Shown piece after piece: positions 6,485 through 14,024 of a stretch of DNA of 14,343 nt. A program made the translations under genes and the position numbers. The stretch comes from an uncultured Erysipelotrichaceae bacterium (GTDB lineage: Bacteria > Bacillota_I > Bacilli_A > RF39 > UBA660). Positions within the stretch are counted from its first letter, which is position 1. Each line of letters opens with the position of its first letter. Location of the stretch: contig CADCRC010000057.1 of assembly GCA_902803795.1 (NCBI GenBank), forward strand, positions 1-14,343, in the 5' to 3' direction. The notes beneath the pieces are model-generated. The model saw only the letters and a program-made list of their open reading frames with translations. It did no database searches and was not told where the DNA came from.

Positions 6485-7801
6485 ATGCTTAAACTTATTA
6501 ATATAGATAAAAATGAATATAATAAATTTGTTTCAAATAATAAATATAAATCACATTTTCTCCAAAGTCTACAATGGGGAGAATTTTCTAAATTAGAAAA
6601 AGGTTATACACCATATTATATGGGTCTTATAGATGAAAATAATAATATAGTCGCATCATGTCTACTTTTACAAAAACAATTGCCATTTTATTATACATAT
6701 TTTTATTGTCCTAGAGGCTTCGTATTAGACTATAATAAAGATGACCTATTTAAAACAATGACAAAAGAAGTTGTAAAATTCTGCAAAGAGAAAAAAGGAA
6801 TATTTGTAAAAATAGATCCAGATATAATAAGAAAATCAACAAATTATGAAGAAAAAGAAAACAAATTAAAACAAAATCCAGATAAGATTTTCAATACAAT
6901 AAAACAAGCTGGATTTACACACCTAGGTTGGACACAAAATTTTGAAACAATGCAACCAAGATTTACATTTAGAATAGACTTAAAACAAGATATAAATGAA
7001 ATAGAAAGTCATTTTTCTAAAACAACAAAACAAAGAATAAATAAAGCACAAAAACTAGATTGTTATGTTGAAATAGGAAATCAAAAAGATATAGATGAAT
7101 TTTATAATTTAATGATGTTAACTGAAAATAGAAAAGGTTTTGTAGCTCACAACAAAGAATATTATGAAAAATTATATGAAATATTAAATAAAAATAATAC
7201 ATCTAAAGCAAAACTATTTCTAGGTAAAATAAATATAAATAATTCAATAAAATCACTAGAAAAAGATTTAAAAAAAGTAAAAGATCAATTATCATTAATA
7301 CCATTTGATAATTTATCTAAATCATCTAAAATAAAATTAAATGAATTAAAAAAACAAAAAGATAATATAGAAAAAGAAATATCAAAATTTAAAGAAATAC
7401 AAAAAGAAAAAGGAAATATAATTACTCTATCAGCACATTTTATAGTAGAATATTCAAACAAAGCATGGGTATTATATGCAGGAAATCATAATATTCTTCA
7501 AGAAACATATGTAAATTATTTAACATATTATGAACATTTAAAAACATGTAAAGAAGATAATATAGAAATATATGATCAATTTGGAACAATTGGTGATTTA
7601 TCAAAAGATAATCCATTATTAGGACTACACGAATTTAAAAAGAAATTTGGTGGTGATTATATAGAATTTTTAGGAGAATTTGATTATAAAATAAACAGAA
7701 TTATGTATTTTATATTTACAAAATTAGTACCAATTTATAGAAAAATAATAAGAAACAAATCAAAGAAGGAATTAGACAATGAAGTTAGTAAAATTAAATG
7801 A
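6485..7801 (+). CDS. FemABX-family peptidoglycan aminoacyltransferase, first copy
   Basis: A 438-aa member of the FemABX/MurM family, enzymes that move an amino acid from aminoacyl-tRNA to the lysine side chain of lipid II or peptidoglycan at the inner face of the membrane. Visible: the first GNAT-like half with FLQSLQWGEF (25-34), YFYCPRGFVLDY (72-83) and GIFVKIDPD (105-113); TMQPRFTFRIDL (155-166); the second GNAT-like half from about 200; a helical-arm insertion (about 252-310, IKSLEKDLKKVKDQLS...) resembling the seryl-tRNA-synthetase-like coiled coil of FemA; and the C-terminal hallmark GLHEFKKKFGGDYIEFLGEFD (380-400). A hydrophobic/basic tail (about 402-424) may touch the membrane. The amino acid transferred cannot be read from sequence. 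It overlaps the next gene by 23 bp, so the two are coupled. Confidence 0.93.
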   Translation: MLKLINIDKNEYNKFVSNNKYKSHFLQSLQWGEFSKLEKGYTPYYMGLIDENNNIVASCLLLQKQLPFYYTYFYCPRGFVLDYNKDDLFKTMTKEVVKFCKEKKGIFVKIDPDIIRKSTNYEEKENKLKQNPDKIFNTIKQAGFTHLGWTQNFETMQPRFTFRIDLKQDINEIESHFSKTTKQRINKAQKLDCYVEIGNQKDIDEFYNLMMLTENRKGFVAHNKEYYEKLYEILNKNNTSKAKLFLGKININNSIKSLEKDLKKVKDQLSLIPFDNLSKSSKIKLNELKKQKDNIEKEISKFKEIQKEKGNIITLSAHFIVEYSNKAWVLYAGNHNILQETYVNYLTYYEHLKTCKEDNIEIYDQFGTIGDLSKDNPLLGLHEFKKKFGGDYIEFLGEFDYKINRIMYFIFTKLVPIYRKIIRNKSKKELDNEVSKIK

Positions 7802-9062
7802 CAATGAATTTAAAAAATATGCCGATAATCATGAACAAATAACATTTCATCAAACAATACAATGGGCAAATTTAAAAAAACATAACGGTTGGGAACATGA
7901 CCTCATAGGATTAAAAGACGAAAAAGAAATAAAAGCTGCAGCATTGCTTCTAAGAAAAAAAATACCTATTATAAATAAATATATGTATTACTCACCAAGA
8001 GGTTTTTTAATTGATTATAAAAACAAAGAACTATTAGAAGAATTCACAACAAAATTAAAAAAATATATAAAAGAAAATAAAGGAATATTTGTAAAAATAG
8101 ATCCCTATGTAGAATATAAGTCTCATGATAACAATGGAAATATAACAGATAGATTAGATAATACACAAATAATAAATAATTTAAAAGATTTAGGTTATAA
8201 ACATATGGGATTTAATTTGATGCAAACAACATTACAACCAAGATGGATGCATGTAATAAATACAAATAGAAATATAGATGATATATTAAAAGATATGGAA
8301 TCTAAAACAAGACAAATACTACATAAAAATGAAAAATCTGCAATACATACAAGAGAAATTAAAAAAGATGAAATAAAAATATTTAAAGATATAATGCAAA
8401 AAACAGCAGATAGAAGAGAATTTGTAGATAGACCTCTATCATATTATGAAAATATGTGGGATGAATTACATAATTCAGGTATATTAAAAATAGTAATTGC
8501 AGAAATAGACTTTAATGAATTCAAGAATAACACAAAAAATGAAATTGATGAAAATCAAAAAGAATTAGATGATAGAACATATAAGCATGATAACAACCTT
8601 CTTAAAATGAATGAAAAAAAATACAATCAATCAAATAAACAAAATCAAGATAACATTGATAGATTAAAAAAACAAATAGATAAAATAGATGATTATATAA
8701 AAGAATATGGAAATAAAAAAGTTCTAGGAGGAATATTATTTCTAATATATAAAAATGAAGTACTATCCCTATTTGGAGGAACAGAAGATAATGTAATGAA
8801 TTTCCAATCAGCATACTCATGTCACTATTGGGGAATAAAATATGCACAAGAGCATAACTATAAAAAATATAACTTCTATGGTATAACAGGTGACTTTAAT
8901 GAAACTAATCCACTATATGGACTTTATCTATTTAAAAAAAGTTTTGGAGGCTATGTAGTAGAACTAATAGGAGAATTTGATTTAATAATAGCTCCATTCT
9001 GGTATAATACATATAAATTAACATATAAAATATATCATACAATAAAGAAGCTAAAACACTAG
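7779..9062 (+). CDS. FemABX-family peptidoglycan aminoacyltransferase, second copy
   Basis: A 427-aa paralogue of the preceding protein with the same order of landmarks: FHQTIQWANLKKH (23-35), YMYYSPRGFLIDY (68-80), GIFVKIDPY (102-110), TTLQPRWMHVI (150-160), the coiled-coil arm (about 245-308) and GLYLFKKSFGGYVVELIGEFD (381-401). A basic, hydrophobic C-terminus (LIIAPFWYNTYKLTYKIYHTIKKLKH) suggests membrane contact. The start at 7779 has GAAGGA eight bases upstream, inside the first gene. In known pairs such as FemA/FemB or MurM/MurN each enzyme adds a different residue in sequence to the interpeptide bridge; divergence between these two copies (for example in the arm and in the region 205-235) makes that division of labour likely here, by inference. 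Its TAG stop lies inside the terminator stem. Confidence 0.93.
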   Translation: MKLVKLNDNEFKKYADNHEQITFHQTIQWANLKKHNGWEHDLIGLKDEKEIKAAALLLRKKIPIINKYMYYSPRGFLIDYKNKELLEEFTTKLKKYIKENKGIFVKIDPYVEYKSHDNNGNITDRLDNTQIINNLKDLGYKHMGFNLMQTTLQPRWMHVINTNRNIDDILKDMESKTRQILHKNEKSAIHTREIKKDEIKIFKDIMQKTADRREFVDRPLSYYENMWDELHNSGILKIVIAEIDFNEFKNNTKNEIDENQKELDDRTYKHDNNLLKMNEKKYNQSNKQNQDNIDRLKKQIDKIDDYIKEYGNKKVLGGILFLIYKNEVLSLFGGTEDNVMNFQSAYSCHYWGIKYAQEHNYKKYNFYGITGDFNETNPLYGLYLFKKSFGGYVVELIGEFDLIIAPFWYNTYKLTYKIYHTIKKLKH

Positions 9063-9072
9063 CTTCTTTTTT
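9044..9072 (+). terminator. Rho-independent terminator of the fem operon
   Basis: AAAGAAGCTA (9044-9053) and TAGCTTCTTT (9060-9069) form a perfect 10-bp stem with a 6-nt loop, followed by T to 9072. The second arm begins with the TAG stop of the second fem gene. The opposite strand (stem then TTTATT) could also slow transcription of the convergent permease gene, so it may work both ways. Confidence 0.88.
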
Positions 9073-9085
9073 AGTAAAAATTCTT

Positions 9086-10354
9086 CTATTTCCACACAAA
9101 CCAAATAAATATATATCCAACAAATAATGCAGAAAAAGTAAGTGGTATTCCATATTTCATAAATTCCTTGAAACTAACATCATATCCTTCTTTTTTAAGT
9201 AAACTAACACCCGCAATATTTGCAGAAGCACCAACAGGAGTAACATTACCTCCTAATGTAGCTCCAGACAATAATCCAAAATATAACAAATAAGGATTTA
9301 TGGAAGAAACAGCACATATACTTTTAACAACAGGAAGCATTGTCGCAACATATGGAATATTATCAATGAAAGCAGATATAAAAGCAGATCCCCAAACAAT
9401 AATTGTATATAATATAAATGGATGATTTCCTCCAATTTTAGCTATAAAATCAGAAATATCATTTATTAATCCTACTTCAGTAATACCACCAATTACTAAA
9501 AATAATCCAAGTAACAACAACACTGTTTTATAATCAACATTTCTAATACTTTGAAGAATTGCATTATCTCTTTTATTCCTAGTTCCATCAACAAGTAAGC
9601 AAAGAAGAGCAAATCCAATACAAATAATACCATTAGTATAACTAGGTCTAATTGGAAAAAATGATGCCACAATTAAACTAACTATAAGAAGAATTAAAAG
9701 AATTGAAGAATAATAATTAATAACTCTAACATCCTTAGATGCCTCTACTTTTTTTCTATAATTTCTAAACATAAACATCATAACAGCAAGAGAAGCTAAA
9801 GCACCAAGTTCAACTGCAAAAAATATGCTTGGTTTCCCATTTATGAAAAAGAACGAATTAAAGTCCATATTAGCATGAGCACCTAACATAATAGATGTAG
9901 TATCACCAACAAGGGTTGCTGCACCTTGTAAATTAGATGATATAGCCAAACATAAAATCATAGGTATAGGATTAATTTTAAGTTTTTTACACACAGCAAT
10001 ACCAATAGGAGCAATCATTAATACCGTAGCTGTATTATCAATAAATGCAGAAATCAATCCAGCAAAAGCACTCATAAAAATAGTTACCCACATAACATTA
10101 GGTGAAATATCCAACAACTTATCCGCAATCAAAGCAGGCATTTTAGATTCAATAAAATAATACACAACAATCATAGTACCAATAAGCATCAAAAAAACAT
10201 TAATATCAATACTAGCCAATATTCTATTAAAAGGTAATATACCAAGTAAAATATAAACAAAGCCAGTACCTAAAGCAATATGTTCCTTATAATTTTGAAA
10301 CTGAATAATCATAATATACATTACAACAAATAAAATTAAAGCAACTAATTTCAT
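9086..10354 (-). CDS. ArsB/NhaD-type (ion transporter superfamily) permease
   Basis: A 422-aa polytopic membrane protein with about 10-12 hydrophobic segments from residue 2 to 420. It shows the internal duplication of this superfamily: SAFIDNTATVLMIAP (102-116) with SSNLQGAATLVGD (139-151) in the first half, and SAFIDNIPYVATMLP (317-331) with GATLGGNVTPVGASANIAG (364-382) in the second. These Asp-Asn and Gly-rich reentrant motifs line the transport site in ArsB, NhaD and DASS/CitM proteins. Candidate substrates are arsenite, sodium/proton exchange or a dicarboxylate; sequence alone does not decide, and no arsR/arsA neighbour is present. It is a single gene, convergent with the fem pair and following hsp20 after a strong terminator. 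The ATG has AGGAGGTG six bases upstream. Confidence 0.9.
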   Translation of the reverse strand: MKLVALILFVVMYIMIIQFQNYKEHIALGTGFVYILLGILPFNRILASIDINVFLMLIGTMIVVYYFIESKMPALIADKLLDISPNVMWVTIFMSAFAGLISAFIDNTATVLMIAPIGIAVCKKLKINPIPMILCLAISSNLQGAATLVGDTTSIMLGAHANMDFNSFFFINGKPSIFFAVELGALASLAVMMFMFRNYRKKVEASKDVRVINYYSSILLILLIVSLIVASFFPIRPSYTNGIICIGFALLCLLVDGTRNKRDNAILQSIRNVDYKTVLLLLGLFLVIGGITEVGLINDISDFIAKIGGNHPFILYTIIVWGSAFISAFIDNIPYVATMLPVVKSICAVSSINPYLLYFGLLSGATLGGNVTPVGASANIAGVSLLKKEGYDVSFKEFMKYGIPLTFSALFVGYIFIWFVWK

Positions 10355-10374
10355 ATCACACCTCCTATAAATCT

Positions 10375-10380
10375 ATTATA
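10375..10380 (-). promoter_or_regulatory. Possible -10 box of the permease gene
   Basis: TATAAT on the minus strand (10380-10375), 20 bases before the ATG and just upstream of AGGAGGTG. No good -35 is visible at 16-18 bases, so the assignment rests on the -10 and on the terminator that isolates this gene from hsp20. Confidence 0.4.
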
Positions 10381-10412
10381 AAAACATATATCAATATAAT
10401 ATCATATATTAT

Positions 10413-10442
10413 AAAAAAAAAGAATGTCAAAAAATGACATTC
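10413..10442 (-). terminator. Rho-independent terminator of hsp20
   Basis: On the minus strand GAATGTCA (10442-10435) and TGACATTC (10429-10422) form a perfect 8-bp stem with a 5-nt loop followed by nine T (10421-10413). It begins eight bases after the hsp20 stop. Confidence 0.92.
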
Positions 10443-10449
10443 CATAAAA

Positions 10450-10842
10450 CTATTTAATTTCAATAGTTTTTTTATTATCAATGATTTCTTTTTTAGGAAC
10501 AATAATATTTAATACACCATTATTATAAGATGCATCAATATTATCTTCATCAACATTACCTAAATAAAATGTTCTTTCACATTTACTATAACGTCTCTCT
10601 CTTCTTATATATTCTTTATCATCATCATTATCTTCGTCTTTCTTTTCAGCTGACACAGTCAAGTATCCATCTTTAGAAGAAATATTAATATCTTTTTTAT
10701 CAAAACCTACTAAATCCATTTCCACATGATACTTATTATCCTTTTCATAAATATCACATTTCATATTGCTTTCATGTCTAGGTATTACTGGCATAAAATC
10801 ATCAAAGAAATCATCATAAAATTTTCTTGGCATTAAATCCAT
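10450..10842 (-). CDS. hsp20: Small heat-shock protein, Hsp20/alpha-crystallin family
   Basis: A 130-aa ATP-independent holdase chaperone that binds unfolding proteins and passes them to DnaK/ClpB. The N-terminal arm (1-25, MDLMPRKFYDDFFDDFMP) is followed by the alpha-crystallin domain (about 26-118) with YHVEMDLVGFDKKDINIS, DGYLTVSAEK, the strand ERTFYLGNVDEDNIDASYNNG and the family signature NGVLNIIVPK (108-117). The last residues TIEIK carry the IxI-type tail used in oligomer assembly. The start at 10842 is preferred: AAAGGAG lies seven bases upstream. A longer frame to 10896 would translate through the promoter and operator. It is a single gene with its own terminator, controlled by HrcA through CIRCE. 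Confidence 0.95.
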   Translation of the reverse strand: MDLMPRKFYDDFFDDFMPVIPRHESNMKCDIYEKDNKYHVEMDLVGFDKKDINISSKDGYLTVSAEKKDEDNDDDKEYIRRERRYSKCERTFYLGNVDEDNIDASYNNGVLNIIVPKKEIIDNKKTIEIK

Positions 10843-10867
10843 AATATCATCTCCTTTAACAATTATA

Positions 10868-10896
10868 ATTCTACTACAATAATTAGCACTTGTCAA
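10868..10896 (-). promoter_or_regulatory. Sigma-A promoter of hsp20
   Basis: A consensus TTGACA (10896-10891), a 17-base spacer and TAGAAT (10873-10868) on the minus strand; transcription would start near 10861, about 19 bases before the ATG. The -35 starts in the central spacer of CIRCE and runs into its arm, so bound HrcA would cover it. Confidence 0.9.
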
Positions 10897-10914
10897 GTGA
10901 AAGTGCTAATTATT
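10878..10914. promoter_or_regulatory. CIRCE operator (HrcA-binding site)
   Basis: TTAGCACTT (10883-10891), nine bases, AAGTGCTAA (10901-10909): the CIRCE inverted repeat with the last base of each arm changed symmetrically (consensus ends in C/G). The perfect arms extend to 14 bp on each side (AATAATTAGCACTT, 10878-10891, with AAGTGCTAATTATT, 10901-10914). HrcA, encoded elsewhere, should repress here and release on heat shock. Confidence 0.95.
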
Positions 10915-10944
10915 TTTAAATTATTTAAATTATATAAAATAAAA

Positions 10945-11700
10945 CTATTTACTAATATGAGATAAAATATATTCATTAATAATATTTCTTATATTATTTA
11001 ACTCTTTAACATAATCAGTATTATCAAAAGAAACATTAATATAATTATCAATTATTTTATCTATATACCCTCTACTATATATAATATCAAATGATTTAGA
11101 ATAATTAAAATCAAAAGGAAAACATAATACAATCATCATTTTATCAGCTAAATTTTTAATATTATGAGAATCAATCAATTTATTTTCTTTAATACACTCA
11201 ACTATATCATCAGATATATTATCTTCTACTCTCTTATTACCAAGTTCCCCAATAACATATAAATACATAATATCTATCTTATCTGCATCCCTAATAATTT
11301 TACTAAACAAAAGTTCTCTATCATCTAAATTAGAATCAATTATAAACTTATTATGATTTCTAATAGCATTATATATTATATTATCATACTTACTATCTAT
11401 AATATAATTTCTAATATTATTATCCTTCTTTAATAAATAAACTCCTAAGTCACCATGATCAATAGTATTTATATCAACAAAACTATTATAATATTTAAAT
11501 TGATCAAACCTACCTATATCGTGCAATAAACCTATAATTTGAGAAAGTTCAATATCATCTTCAGATAAAGAAATAGATTCTGAAATAATTTTAGATAATT
11601 CCATTACCCTATAAGAATGATTATATTTCAACTCACATCTATAATATTTTAAATAATCTTTAGTATAATCATCAAATTCTTTTTGTAATTTATTAAGCAT
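10945..11700 (-). CDS. HD-domain phosphohydrolase
   Basis: A 251-aa cytoplasmic protein of the HD superfamily, metal-dependent phosphohydrolases acting on nucleotides or cyclic nucleotides. The metal-ligand series is complete: H28 (YNHSYRV), H60-D61 (LLHDIGRFDQ), H82 (TIDHGDLG), H116 (RNHNK) and D138/D140 (IRDADKIDI). No GYP motif, sensor or second domain is present, so it is a stand-alone HD protein and its substrate is not predictable. The C-terminal 80 residues are helical and Asn/Ile-rich. The start at 11700 has AGGAG five bases upstream. It follows the 741-aa protein after 55 bp holding a weak AT-only terminator. It has no clear terminator of its own, so some read-through into the CIRCE region is possible. 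Confidence 0.9.
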   Translation of the reverse strand: MLNKLQKEFDDYTKDYLKYYRCELKYNHSYRVMELSKIISESISLSEDDIELSQIIGLLHDIGRFDQFKYYNSFVDINTIDHGDLGVYLLKKDNNIRNYIIDSKYDNIIYNAIRNHNKFIIDSNLDDRELLFSKIIRDADKIDIMYLYVIGELGNKRVEDNISDDIVECIKENKLIDSHNIKNLADKMMIVLCFPFDFNYSKSFDIIYSRGYIDKIIDNYINVSFDNTDYVKELNNIRNIINEYILSHISK

Positions 11701-11730
11701 ACAAACTCCTATCTAATATAACCTCTAAAA

Positions 11731-11757
11731 ATAGAAAAAATTACTTAAAGTAATTTT
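11731..11757 (-). terminator. Weak AT-rich terminator after the 741-aa gene
   Basis: AAAATTAC and GTAATTTT (within 11757-11737, minus strand) make an 8-bp stem with a 5-nt loop, followed by TTCTATTTTT. Its upstream arm includes part of the TAA stop of the 741-aa gene. Almost all pairs are A-T, so termination is probably partial. Confidence 0.5.
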
Positions 11758-13981
11758 ATTCTAAAGTTTCATTTGAATTAGATTGTTCCCCATCATTTAT
11801 ATTAATATTATCCCCATCTTCAAATATCAACTTATTCAAAGTACCAGCTTTATATTTTTCAACCTGATTTTCTTCTTCATTCCTATTGACATCTTCATCA
11901 TCTTCTAAAATAAAGTTATCACTATTATAATCATCAGAAGAAGGATTTACTATATCATCAGATAATAAATTACCATCATCATATGCATAATTATCATCAG
12001 AACCCTCTTCATCCTCTTTTTGTTTTTGCATATACTTATATCCTGCATATCCTGCAGCTCCAGCAGCAGCAACACCTAATGCTACAGGAATAGCATAATT
12101 AGGTTTTTTCTTAACAGGTGTCACAACAGTAGGAGTAGAAACAGTAGGAGTAGGTACACTAGGAGTAGATGAATAAGAACTATCAATATTTACAAAATCA
12201 TCATCTTCTTCTGTATCAGTATCAGGATCAAGTTCTTCTAATCCTTCATCTAAAGTATCATTTTCATCTACATTTGTTAATTCAGAAGGTTCTGGTGCAG
12301 TATCATCAGCAAGAGAAGTATCAATAGTAGAAGCATCAGTAGAAGGCTCATAAACATATCTTGTAATAGTTCCTCCTCCACCTCCACCATATGTAGCAGC
12401 AGGCTGAGCAGCTTGTTGTGAAGCAGCATCCACAGCTCCCAAAGTAACAAGACCAGGCGCAACTGCTTGAGAAGCAGTATCAGGCAAATTACTATCACTA
12501 GTATTATTACTTGACTTATCATCAGATTTCTCAGAAGAATCATTTTTATTAGAAGAGTCATCTTTTTTATCATCAGTGTCTTTATCTTTATCTTTATCTT
12601 CAACTACTTCTTCAACATCAGATTTACCATCTAACTTATTATCATCATCATCAGTTTTCTCATCATCATCGTTAATAACATTACCATATTTATCTTTTTT
12701 AACAACTGTTTTCTTTCCATCTGCATCAATAGTAGTAATAGTCTTATTTCCATCTTTATCAGTTTCTGTTATAACTTTAGATCCATCTTTTTTAGTAATA
12801 GTCTCAACACTACTTCCATCTTTATTTTCAATCTTTTCTGTCTTAGTACCATCACTATCAATAGTAACAGTTGTTTTATTACCATCCTCATCAACAGAAA
12901 TTGATTTCATAGTACCATCTTTATTTTCTATTGTTTCAGAATAACTACCATCAACATTTTTAACAGATGTAGTCTTATTACCATTCTTATCAATATCAAT
13001 AGTAGTAGTATTACCATAAATATCAGTAGTAACTTCTTTTGAAGAACCATCTGCATTTGTAATTAGTTTATGAGAAGAACCATCTGCATTTTTTTCATCA
13101 ATTTCTTTAGAAATTATTTTTCCACTTGAATCTCGTGTAATCTTAGTAACTTTCTCATTTCCAATACCATCCTGTTCAGTGGTAATTGTGGTTGTTGTAC
13201 CATCTGCATTTTTTATTTCATCAACTTTAACTCCAGCATCAAGAATACTACCAGTCAATCCAGAAATAGTAGCCAAGTCTCCAACTGTTGGAACTGATTT
13301 TTTAGGTGGTGCAGTTGTACTAGGAGGTGCAGTCGTAGAAGCAGGAGGTGCAGTAGTTGCAGTAGGTGGTGGCGTAGTTGATCCTCCAGGCGGAGTAGTT
13401 GATCCACCTCCAGGTGGAGTTGTTGATCCTCCTCCAGGTGGCGTAGTTGTTCCACCTCCAGGTGGAGTAATAATTCCACCCCCAGGTGGTGTAGTCATTC
13501 CACCTCCAGGTGGCGTAGTTGATCCTCCCGGTGGCGTGGTTTCAGTAGGTGGTGGAGTGTCAATACGATTTTTATAATCTTCTCTATTTTTATAGAAATC
13601 AACATCATCCATAGAATAATTACCACCAGTAACACCTGTAATTGAAGAAACAGCATTATCAAAAGAAGTAGAATCCATAGTAACAGCATCTTCAGCAACA
13701 GTAAATGAATCAACAACAGAACGACATCCATTATATAAATAATCCAAATAATCCCTTCCCCAAGAAGTAAACCTATCATTTAAATCAACTTCTAAATCAT
13801 TAACAATGATATCAGAAAAACAATTATTATCATTTTCATCAAGATGCGAATCACCAATATTATTCAAAATATCTATCAAATTATTCAAATTTTTTAACAA
13901 ATTAGAATTATATGCCTGCATCCTTTCTAATTCATTCGAAGATTCATTTAAATCATCATATATTACCTGTACTTTTCCCAT
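11756..13981 (-). CDS. Membrane-anchored repeat protein of a probable T7SS locus
   Basis: A 741-aa modular protein I do not recognise as a whole. Residues 1-115 are an all-helical head with a central SWGRDYLDYL turn (W74-G75), reminiscent of WXG100/LXG heads but not a clean WXG. Y130-KNR-E134 fits the YxxxD/E export signal of type VII substrates. Residues 142-226 are a proline/glycine/threonine hinge with seven TPPGG units. Residues 300-433 hold an 11-residue Gly-registered repeat. Residues 437-500 are Asp/Lys/Ser-rich, 505-540 Ala/Gly-rich (including GGGGGG), and 560-600 very acidic. A PTPTVSTPTVVTP linker leads to a transmembrane helix (about 629-648, YAIPVALGVAAAGAAGYAGY) after KKKP, followed by a roughly 90-residue acidic tail. 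There is no N-terminal signal peptide. It lies 43 bp after a DUF4176 gene, hence the T7SS context. AAGGTG precedes the ATG by five bases. A surface adhesin or T7SS-associated structural protein is possible; function is inference. Confidence 0.88.
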   Translation of the reverse strand: MGKVQVIYDDLNESSNELERMQAYNSNLLKNLNNLIDILNNIGDSHLDENDNNCFSDIIVNDLEVDLNDRFTSWGRDYLDYLYNGCRSVVDSFTVAEDAVTMDSTSFDNAVSSITGVTGGNYSMDDVDFYKNREDYKNRIDTPPPTETTPPGGSTTPPGGGMTTPPGGGIITPPGGGTTTPPGGGSTTPPGGGSTTPPGGSTTPPPTATTAPPASTTAPPSTTAPPKKSVPTVGDLATISGLTGSILDAGVKVDEIKNADGTTTTITTEQDGIGNEKVTKITRDSSGKIISKEIDEKNADGSSHKLITNADGSSKEVTTDIYGNTTTIDIDKNGNKTTSVKNVDGSYSETIENKDGTMKSISVDEDGNKTTVTIDSDGTKTEKIENKDGSSVETITKKDGSKVITETDKDGNKTITTIDADGKKTVVKKDKYGNVINDDDEKTDDDDNKLDGKSDVEEVVEDKDKDKDTDDKKDDSSNKNDSSEKSDDKSSNNTSDSNLPDTASQAVAPGLVTLGAVDAASQQAAQPAATYGGGGGGTITRYVYEPSTDASTIDTSLADDTAPEPSELTNVDENDTLDEGLEELDPDTDTEEDDDFVNIDSSYSSTPSVPTPTVSTPTVVTPVKKKPNYAIPVALGVAAAGAAGYAGYKYMQKQKEDEEGSDDNYAYDDGNLLSDDIVNPSSDDYNSDNFILEDDEDVNRNEEENQVEKYKAGTLNKLIFEDGDNININDGEQSNSNETLE
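12683..13084 (-). repeat. Thirteen-fold 11-residue (33-bp) repeat
   Basis: Within the 741-aa protein, glycines occur at residues 301, 312, 323, 334, 345, 356, 367, 378, 389, 400, 411, 422 and 433, every interval exactly 11. The unit is roughly (D/N)G-x-K-T-x-T-x-x-x-(D/K); examples are DGNKTTVTIDS, DGTKTEKIENK, DGSSVETITKK and DGNKTITTIDA. Alternating Thr/Val/Ile with a DG turn suggests stacked beta hairpins or a beta solenoid. Units are diverged at DNA level. Confidence 0.9.
13379..13537 (-). repeat. PPGGG tandem repeat (about 24 bp unit)
   Basis: Seven TTPPGG(G) units (residues 149-201), mostly eight residues or 24 bp apart, then PPPT/APPA variants to residue 226. The DNA is close to identical between units (CCTCCACCTGG-type blocks) and is locally far richer in G+C than the rest of the window. 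It is likely to change copy number by slippage. Confidence 0.9.
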
Positions 13982-13997
13982 GAAACACCTTCAATCT

Positions 13998-14023
13998 CAA
14001 ACATAATATGTTTGTTTAAACAA
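13998..14023. promoter_or_regulatory. Two adjoining palindromes in the DUF4176/741-aa gap
   Basis: CAAACATA-A-TATGTTTG (13998-14014) and TTGTTTAAACAA (14012-14023) overlap by three bases in a 43-bp gap and share AAACA/TGTTT half-sites. They could be a regulator site or a small mRNA hairpin; no T-run follows, so it is not a clear terminator. Confidence 0.35.
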
Positions 14024-14024
14024 T

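Noticed and set aside
7799..7801. UGA as a Trp codon (Mycoplasma code) fusing or extending genes
   Set aside because: TGA ends the first fem gene just where the second one is under way and ends the 100-aa gene at its overlap. Conserved Trp residues in tyrS, trmB and fem genes are TGG.
12476..12489. LPDTA in the 741-aa protein as a sortase motif
   Set aside because: It is internal (residues 499-503), about 240 residues before the C-terminus, and is not followed by a hydrophobic segment and basic tail. The real membrane segment is at 629-648.
13379..13537. Regular short repeats that might suggest a CRISPR array
   Set aside because: The units are contiguous, in frame and coding, with no unique spacers.
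13179..13577. Plus-strand open frame rich in PPGG opposite the PPGGG block
   Set aside because: It is the antisense reading of the repeat: the reverse complement of Pro/Gly codons again reads Pro/Gly in this frame. It has no ribosome site, and the minus-strand gene is clearly real.
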